Below, piece after piece: positions 46,226 to 51,072 of a stretch of 51,072 nt of DNA (position 1 is the stretch's first letter; each line of letters starts with the position of its first letter). A program made the position numbers and the translations under genes. Origin of the DNA: Clostridia bacterium UC5.1-1E11. GTDB taxonomy: Bacteria > Bacillota > Clostridia > Oscillospirales > Acutalibacteraceae. The DNA lies in contig BCAA01000016.1 of the NCBI GenBank assembly GCA_001305115.1, forward strand, positions 1-51,072. The letters run 5' to 3'. The notes beneath the pieces are model-generated. The model did not search any database, was not told the origin of the DNA, and worked only from the letters and a program-made list of their open reading frames with translations.

Positions 46226-46276
46226 TTGACTTTCTAAATATCTTGCATATAATAATATATGAACAATAGCTCATAT
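46226..46276 (+). promoter_or_regulatory. Promoter and ArsR/SmtB-type operator of the metal-efflux operon
   Basis: TTGACT, a 16-bp spacer, and a perfect TATAAT (46248-46253). Immediately downstream is the dyad ATATGA-N8-TCATAT (46257-46276), resembling operators bound by CadC/CzrA-type sensors. A repressor there would block transcription initiation, consistent with derepression by Zn or Cd. Confidence 0.78.
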
Positions 46277-46292
46277 GAAAGAATGTGAAAAT

Positions 46293-46654
46293 ATGACAGA
46301 CCAAAATGGAGTCGAGCGCTGTGAATTTATCCACGCACATGAAGACATTGTGGAAAAGGTTACCCAGGATATGCCGGACGAGGAGATCCTGTATGACTTA
46401 GCCGAACTGTTTAAGATTTTGGCGATTCCACCCGCATTAAAATCCTGTATGTGTTGTTTGAATCGGAGATGTGTGTCTGCGACATTGCCCAGCTGCTGAA
46501 TATGACGCAGTCCGCAATTTCCCACCAGCTGCGCGCTTTGAAGCAAAGCAAACTGGTGAAATACCGCCGGGAAGGAAAGACCGTATTTTACTCCCTGGCA
46601 GACGGCCATGTCCGGACGATCATCGATCAGGGCATGGAGCACGTAGCTGAATAA
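46293..46654 (+). CDS. ArsR/SmtB-family metal-sensing repressor, CadC-like (one missing base)
   Basis: A winged-HTH repressor of about 120 residues. The N-terminus has Cys/His (RCEFIHAHEDIVEKV), the sensor helix shows the ESEMCVCDIAQ motif (paired Cys, as in CadC ELCVCDI), and the DNA-reading helix is MTQSAISHQLRALKQ, followed by the wing KYRREGKTVFYSL. The frame breaks at 46421-46422 (two G where three give FKILGDSTRIKILYVLF). Start may be 46275 or 46293; the later one leaves the operator outside the coding sequence. It should release DNA when Cd, Pb, or Zn binds and derepress the ATPase operon. Confidence 0.88.
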
Positions 46655-46677
46655 CAAAATTTAAGGGGGATTTTCTC

Positions 46678-46896
46678 ATGAAAAAACGTTTTAACCTTAC
46701 CGATCTGGACTGTGCCAATTGCGCCCGCAAGATGGAGGACGCCATCAAGAAGATTGACGGGGTTAACGATGCAAACGTTAGCTTTTTGACCCAAAAAATG
46801 ATGGTGGATGCCGAAGACAGCCGCTTTGATGCGATTATGCAGGAGGTTGTCAAAGTCTGTAAGCGCGTAGAACCAGATTGTGTCATCCATCTGTAA
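46678..46896 (+). CDS. Free-standing heavy-metal-associated (HMA) domain protein
   Basis: A 72-residue ferredoxin-like metal-binding domain with the metal-binding motif DCANCARKMEDAI (CxxC). It is in the position of the N-terminal HMA domain of Zn/Cd ATPases but is encoded separately, 56 bases before the ATPase gene. It probably delivers or regulates metal for the pump. AGGGGG lies upstream of the ATG. Confidence 0.88.
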   Translation: MKKRFNLTDLDCANCARKMEDAIKKIDGVNDANVSFLTQKMMVDAEDSRFDAIMQEVVKVCKRVEPDCVIHL

Positions 46897-46952
46897 GCCA
46901 AGACTTTTTGAACCGGCGAAATCACTTCATCTTTTGAACAGGAGGGATTTCT

Positions 46953-48851
46953 ATGAGTAAGAAACAAAAAAAGACCCTAGTTCGTATTCTGATTAGCGCG
47001 GTTCTTCTGGTGGTCGCGGCATTGGCCCCGGTGGATGGAATTTTTAAATTGATTCTCTTCTTGATTCCATACGCCATCATCGGCTGGGATGTTCTGTGGA
47101 AAGCGATACGGAATATTGCGCATGGCCAGATCTTCGACGAGAATTTTTTGATGGCCATTGCCACAGTGGGTGCTTTTGTCGTCGGGGAATACCCGGAGGG
47201 TGTCGCGGTCATGCTGTTCTATCAGGTGGGCGAGCTGTTTCAAAGTTATGCAGTGGGTCGTTCCCGCCAGTCGATCACTGCTTTGATGGACATCCGTCCG
47301 GATTATGCCAATATAGAACAGGATGGAAAGTTGGTACAGGTTGACCCGGAGGATGTGGCGGTGGGCGATACCATCGTGATAAAAGCCGGTGAAAAGATCC
47401 CGCTGGATGGTGTGGTTTTGGAGGGGAGTTCTGCTGTGGACACAGCTGCGCTCACCGGGGAATCCCTGCCGCGGGATGTAGTTCCTGGGGATGATGTTGT
47501 CAGCGGCTGTATCAACCAAAGCGGCCTGTTGAAAGTACGTGTTACAAAGGTATTTGGGGAATCTACCGTAGCAAAAATTCTCGACCTTGTAGAAAACTCG
47601 AGCAGCAAGAAGGCGCGTGCAGAGAGCTTTATTACGCGTTTTGCACGGTACTATACCCCTGTTGTCGTCATTGGCGCCGTCCTGTTGGCGGTTTTACCTC
47701 CTCTCTTTTTCGGCGGCGATTGGAGCGATTGGCTGCAACGCGCATTGATCTTCCTGGTGATTTCGTGCCCGTGTGCTTTGGTGATTTCTGTGCCATTGAG
47801 CTTTTTCGGAGGAATCGGCGGTGCATCAAAGCAGGGAATTTTGGTAAAGGGCAGCAATTATCTGGAGGCATTGGCAAAAACAGAGGTTGTGGTCTTTGAT
47901 AAGACTGGAACCCTGACCAAGGGAACCTTCAAGGTCACGGCTGTGCATCCGGATCAGATCAACGAAGAAAATCTTTTGGAGCTGGCAGCATTGGCGGAAA
48001 GTTATTCGGAACATCCCATTTCGCGCTCTCTGCGTGAGGCGTACCGCCAGCCAGTGGACACATCCCGTGTGTCGGAAGTGGAAGAAATCTCCGGACATGG
48101 TGTGCGTGCAAAGGTGGATGGGCGTGAGGTATACGCAGGAAATAGCAAATGGATGGATCAAATCGGAGCAAAATGGCACAATTGCCACCGCACGGGTACG
48201 GTTGTACATGTAGCGGTCGACGGCACTTATGCTGGCCACATTGTGATTTCGGATGAAGTCAAGCCCGACGCAGCTTCTGCGGTTGCAGCCTTGAAGCGGG
48301 AAGGTGTTAAAAAGACCGTCATGCTCACAGGCGATCGAAAAGCTGTAGGTGAAGCGGTCGCGCGAGAGATCGGAATCGACGAAGTGCATGCGGAACTTCT
48401 CCCGGGAGATAAGGTCCACCAGGTGGAACGCCTGCTCGACGGAACGAGCGAGAAAGGAAAGCTGGCTTTTGTCGGCGATGGAATCAACGATGCACCGGTA
48501 TTATCTCGAGCAGACATCGGAATTGCAATGGGCGGCCTTGGCTCGGATGCCGCGATTGAGGCAGCAGATATTGTATTGATGGACGATAAGCCGTCCAAGT
48601 TGGCGGCAGCGGTGCGTATCTCGCGGAAAACACTGCGGATTGTACGGCAGAACATTGTATTTGCTTTGGGCATTAAATTGTTATTCCTGGCTTTGGGCGC
48701 CTTTGGCTTGGCCAATATGTGGGAGGCAGTTTTTGCGGATGTCGGCGTATCCGTCCTGGCAATTCTGAATGCTTCGCGTGCGCTTCGGACTTCTAGCCAG
48801 GATGTACCGGCGCCGGATATGCCGGTAAGTATGCAAAAAAGCAATGCATAA
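46953..48851 (+). CDS. P1B-type Zn/Cd/Pb-exporting ATPase
   Basis: A 632-residue P-type ATPase pumping divalent soft metals out of the cytoplasm. The order is membrane helices without an N-terminal HMA domain, the actuator TGES (ALTGESLPRD), the ion-selective CPC (SCPCALVISVP, residues 272-274), the phosphorylation site DKTGTLTKG (Asp316), the P1B His-Pro (SYSEHPIS), and the hinge GDGINDAPVL. CPC with this context fits the ZntA/CadA group rather than copper pumps. AGGAGG lies before the ATG. It is regulated with the HMA protein by the CadC-like repressor upstream. Confidence 0.94.
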   Translation: MSKKQKKTLVRILISAVLLVVAALAPVDGIFKLILFLIPYAIIGWDVLWKAIRNIAHGQIFDENFLMAIATVGAFVVGEYPEGVAVMLFYQVGELFQSYAVGRSRQSITALMDIRPDYANIEQDGKLVQVDPEDVAVGDTIVIKAGEKIPLDGVVLEGSSAVDTAALTGESLPRDVVPGDDVVSGCINQSGLLKVRVTKVFGESTVAKILDLVENSSSKKARAESFITRFARYYTPVVVIGAVLLAVLPPLFFGGDWSDWLQRALIFLVISCPCALVISVPLSFFGGIGGASKQGILVKGSNYLEALAKTEVVVFDKTGTLTKGTFKVTAVHPDQINEENLLELAALAESYSEHPISRSLREAYRQPVDTSRVSEVEEISGHGVRAKVDGREVYAGNSKWMDQIGAKWHNCHRTGTVVHVAVDGTYAGHIVISDEVKPDAASAVAALKREGVKKTVMLTGDRKAVGEAVAREIGIDEVHAELLPGDKVHQVERLLDGTSEKGKLAFVGDGINDAPVLSRADIGIAMGGLGSDAAIEAADIVLMDDKPSKLAAAVRISRKTLRIVRQNIVFALGIKLLFLALGAFGLANMWEAVFADVGVSVLAILNASRALRTSSQDVPAPDMPVSMQKSNA

Positions 48852-48899
48852 AACGACTTCTATAAAAACGTATCTGAAAATTCTTCATAATTTTTCTTG

Positions 48900-48945
48900 A
48901 AATTGAAGCGCTGGATTCTATCAAAAGAATTCAGCGCTTCAATTT
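48900..48945 (+). terminator. Intrinsic terminator of the metal-efflux operon
   Basis: A perfect 14-bp outer stem AAATTGAAGCGCTG/CAGCGCTTCAATTT and an inner ATTCT/AGAAT. The symmetric A/T flanks allow bidirectional use, although the T-run on the plus strand is short. Confidence 0.75.
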
Positions 48946-49048
48946 GTGTGCCCAGAAACGAACAGAAAAAAACTTTTGAGTGGACAAGGAGCAATAGATG
49001 CGATAAACTGAATGAAAGAAAAGACCAACGATAAGGAAGCGATGCGCC

Positions 49049-50821
49049 ATGAGAAGGAAAATGCCCCTTTTCTCCTTGACCAAACAGATTTTTGGCTTAT
49101 TGCAAAAACGGCAAAAGCGTTCTTTTTGGATTGTCTTGCTGATTCTCGCGGTTTCAGCAGGATTGAGCCAGATTTTGCCCTTGGCGGTTGGCTATTTGAC
49201 CGATCGTGTGCTTGTAGACCGGGCAAATATTTCCTTTCAAACTACCGTACCAGTCCTTCTGGTGATCCTGATCACCAGTGTGGTCAATGAGGTCATCAAG
49301 GTGATCCGCAGGTTACTGGTGGAGGATGCCTCGACGCAGGCGGAGAAAGAAGCTCGCAATCGGGCGGCAGCCTCCCTGATGCTTGCCCCTATGCGTTACT
49401 TCCGGCAAAACATGACCGGAAATATCCATGGGAGATTGAATCGCAGCATCGAGGGAACGACAAAACTCGTCAAGCTAATCTTTATGGATTTTGCACCGGC
49501 AGTTGCGACTGGCATTGCAGCGGTGTTTGTGATCTTCTCCCAACTGCCGTGGCAGGTGGCATTGCTGATGGTTCTGGTCGTACCAGTCGGCACACTTATT
49601 GTGATGCGTCAGATTTCCACACAGAAAGGAATCCGCGTAGAACTTCTACAAACCAAAGCAGATCTGGATGGGACAATGGTGGAACTTCTAGGCGGGATGG
49701 AAACCATTCGATCCATGGACAGTGCGGAGATCGAGTGCGCGCGGATCGACCGGCGGTCGGAGGCCTTGCGAACCAAAGAGATGAAACACCACCGGGCAAT
49801 GGCTTTTTATGACTGCCTGAAGTTTATCAATGAGGCGGCGTTTAACGTAGCGGTGATTGGGATTTCCGTCTTGCTCGCTTTTCAGGGGGCGATCAGTGTT
49901 GGTACCGTACTGACTGCTTATCTTTGTTTTACACAGTTGACCGGACCACTGCGTGAACTACACCGCATCCTCGACGAGGTCTCGGAATGTACGGTTTTGG
50001 CAAGCGATTACTTCCAGATTTTGGGGATTCCTAAGGATTTCTCCTATGCAGTACAGGGAGAAAAGCGTGTGGAGAAATGGGATTCGAACGATATTCAAAT
50101 GCAGCATCTGCGTTTCCATTACGCGGAGGAACCGGATAAACCGATCCTGGAAGATCTGAATTTACAGGTCGGTGCGGGCAAATTTATTGGGATTGCTGGG
50201 CCGAGCGGATGTGGAAAGTCCACTGTTACAAAAGCGATCGATAAATTGGAGGAAACAGAGGGTACGATTACCATCGGTGGCTATGACCTGGCGGCGCTTA
50301 CCCGTGCAGATTTGGCGGAAGCTGTGGTATTGGTGCCGCAGGTTCCATTCCTCTTCGCAGATACCATATTTCACAATATCTGTTATGGGATAAAGAGGGA
50401 AGTTACTCTGGAAGAGGTACGAGAGGCCGCTCGCCGTGCTTCGATTGATGCAGATATTATGCAGATGCCTGGGCAATATGCGTTTCTGGTGGCAGAGGCC
50501 GGACACAATCTTTCAGGCGGACAGCGCCAGAGGATTGCGTTAGCACGCGCCTTTTTGAGGACGCCACGAATCCTCATTCTGGATGAAGCGACATCTGCGC
50601 TGGACAATACATCGGAAAAGCAGATTCAAGTGGAATTTGAGCGGATGAAGGAGGTCTACGGGACCACCATTCTATCCATCGCACACAGGCTTACAACACT
50701 AAAAAATTGCGATCAAATTGTTGTGATGGACCACGGAAAGATCGTTCAACAGGGCACGTATGATTCGTTGAGAGAACAGCCTGGTCTGTTCCGGGATATG
50801 AGCTTGGGAATTGTTCAATAG
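49049..50821 (+). CDS. ABC exporter half-transporter (permease-ATPase fusion)
   Basis: A 590-residue type IV ABC exporter that should function as a homodimer or with a partner not seen here. Six membrane helices occupy about residues 20-305. The nucleotide-binding domain carries Walker A GPSGCGKST (384-392), the Q-loop VLVPQVPFLF, the signature LSGGQRQRIALARA (from 488), Walker B ILILDEATSALD, and the switch IAHRLTT. The ATG at 49049 has AAGGAAG at 9 nt. A weak promoter (TGGACA, 17 bp, TAAACT) lies at about 48979-49007. Substrate unknown; lipid, peptide, or drug export are all possible. Confidence 0.92.
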   Translation: MRRKMPLFSLTKQIFGLLQKRQKRSFWIVLLILAVSAGLSQILPLAVGYLTDRVLVDRANISFQTTVPVLLVILITSVVNEVIKVIRRLLVEDASTQAEKEARNRAAASLMLAPMRYFRQNMTGNIHGRLNRSIEGTTKLVKLIFMDFAPAVATGIAAVFVIFSQLPWQVALLMVLVVPVGTLIVMRQISTQKGIRVELLQTKADLDGTMVELLGGMETIRSMDSAEIECARIDRRSEALRTKEMKHHRAMAFYDCLKFINEAAFNVAVIGISVLLAFQGAISVGTVLTAYLCFTQLTGPLRELHRILDEVSECTVLASDYFQILGIPKDFSYAVQGEKRVEKWDSNDIQMQHLRFHYAEEPDKPILEDLNLQVGAGKFIGIAGPSGCGKSTVTKAIDKLEETEGTITIGGYDLAALTRADLAEAVVLVPQVPFLFADTIFHNICYGIKREVTLEEVREAARRASIDADIMQMPGQYAFLVAEAGHNLSGGQRQRIALARAFLRTPRILILDEATSALDNTSEKQIQVEFERMKEVYGTTILSIAHRLTTLKNCDQIVVMDHGKIVQQGTYDSLREQPGLFRDMSLGIVQ

Positions 50822-51072
50822 AATTACCTCCTAGACCGGTGCTTGCCGTATAGAGAATCGGTAAGAATCAACAGCGCCAAGAGGAAATGTAAATACCGGG
50901 TGGGGCATAGCTATAGAGAAGCAGTAGGCGATGCAAGGGAAAAGGGAACGAGGCCATCTGTCGCCGTTTAGGAAAAGGTGCGATAACCGGATGGACATAG
51001 GCGCAGAAAACCAGCAGGCGGAGAAAGAAAAGACGGGATCAGGAAAACCGAAGGGCTGTTTGCCGTTGTCGA
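50822..51072. other. Right end of the window without a recognised gene
   Basis: About 250 bases after the ABC exporter. No convincing open frame with a ribosome-binding site, terminator, or structured RNA is seen, though a gene could start beyond the edge. Confidence 0.4.

Noticed and set aside
1..51072. CRISPR array, integrase or full insertion sequence
   Set aside because: No regularly spaced short repeats and no transposase or recombinase frame were seen. The four dispersed hairpin copies are too far apart and partly incomplete to be an array.

Overview
The window (51 kb, moderately GC-rich) looks like a chromosomal segment of an anaerobic Gram-positive Clostridia, most probably Oscillospiraceae/Ruminococcaceae. 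This is inferred from gene content and order (zapA-U32 peptidase, dut-DUF4321-maf, mreBCD-PBP2-minD-mgsA, T-box hisS-aspS, FIVAR-like surface proteins with a papain-like domain) and from Gram-positive promoters and terminators. No 16S gene is present, so the species is not assigned.

Layout. 0-5 kb: tRNA-Arg and a minus-strand glycogen/maltodextrin pair (glycogen phosphorylase, GH13 neopullulanase-type hydrolase) separated by three consecutive hairpins. 5.3-16.9 kb: growth and division genes: ZapA, a U32 peptidase family protein, a dead lipoprotein gene, dUTPase, DUF4321, Maf, MreB/C/D, a class B PBP, MinD and methylglyoxal synthase. 17-20.9 kb: a T-box controlled hisS-aspS operon whose specifier region reads both GAC (Asp) and CAC (His). 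21.2-28.2 kb: two tandem paralogous secreted papain-like cysteine proteases, each about 1,080 residues, with near-identical promoter architecture. 28.2-38.2 kb: an accessory stretch of mostly AT-richer genes (alpha/beta hydrolase, nitronate monooxygenase-like protein, XRE and MerR regulators, aldo/keto reductase, thiamin-salvage genes thiW-thiM-thiE, a small coiled-coil-like protein coupled to a sigma-region-4-like protein, a small Smr protein). It is punctuated by a dispersed two-hairpin repeat in four full or partial copies. One copy appears split by a roughly 2.3 kb insertion. 38.2-46 kb: envelope genes: an LCP family protein, a YfbR-like 5'-nucleotidase, and a YfhO/small membrane protein/GT2 glycosyltransferase operon followed by a membrane-anchored MutS-like ATPase. 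46-51 kb: an ArsR/CadC-type metal sensor with operator, a free HMA protein, a Zn/Cd P1B ATPase, and an ABC exporter.

A caution runs through the window. At least eleven genes or gene halves, including essential hisS and aspS, are interrupted by single-base length changes, every one interpretable as one base too few or too many in a homopolymer. The corrected lengths all fit their families. I read this as a sequencing or assembly artefact rather than eleven pseudogenes and give corrected gene extents. The lipoprotein gene at 8.1-9.0 kb is different: it has two substitution-type stops plus a frameshift and looks truly dead.

The most promising less-described items are the sigma-like/coiled-coil pair with its promoter-proximal dyad, the dispersed bipartite hairpin element that doubles as a terminator, the Asp/His overlapping T-box specifier, and the duplicated protease locus.
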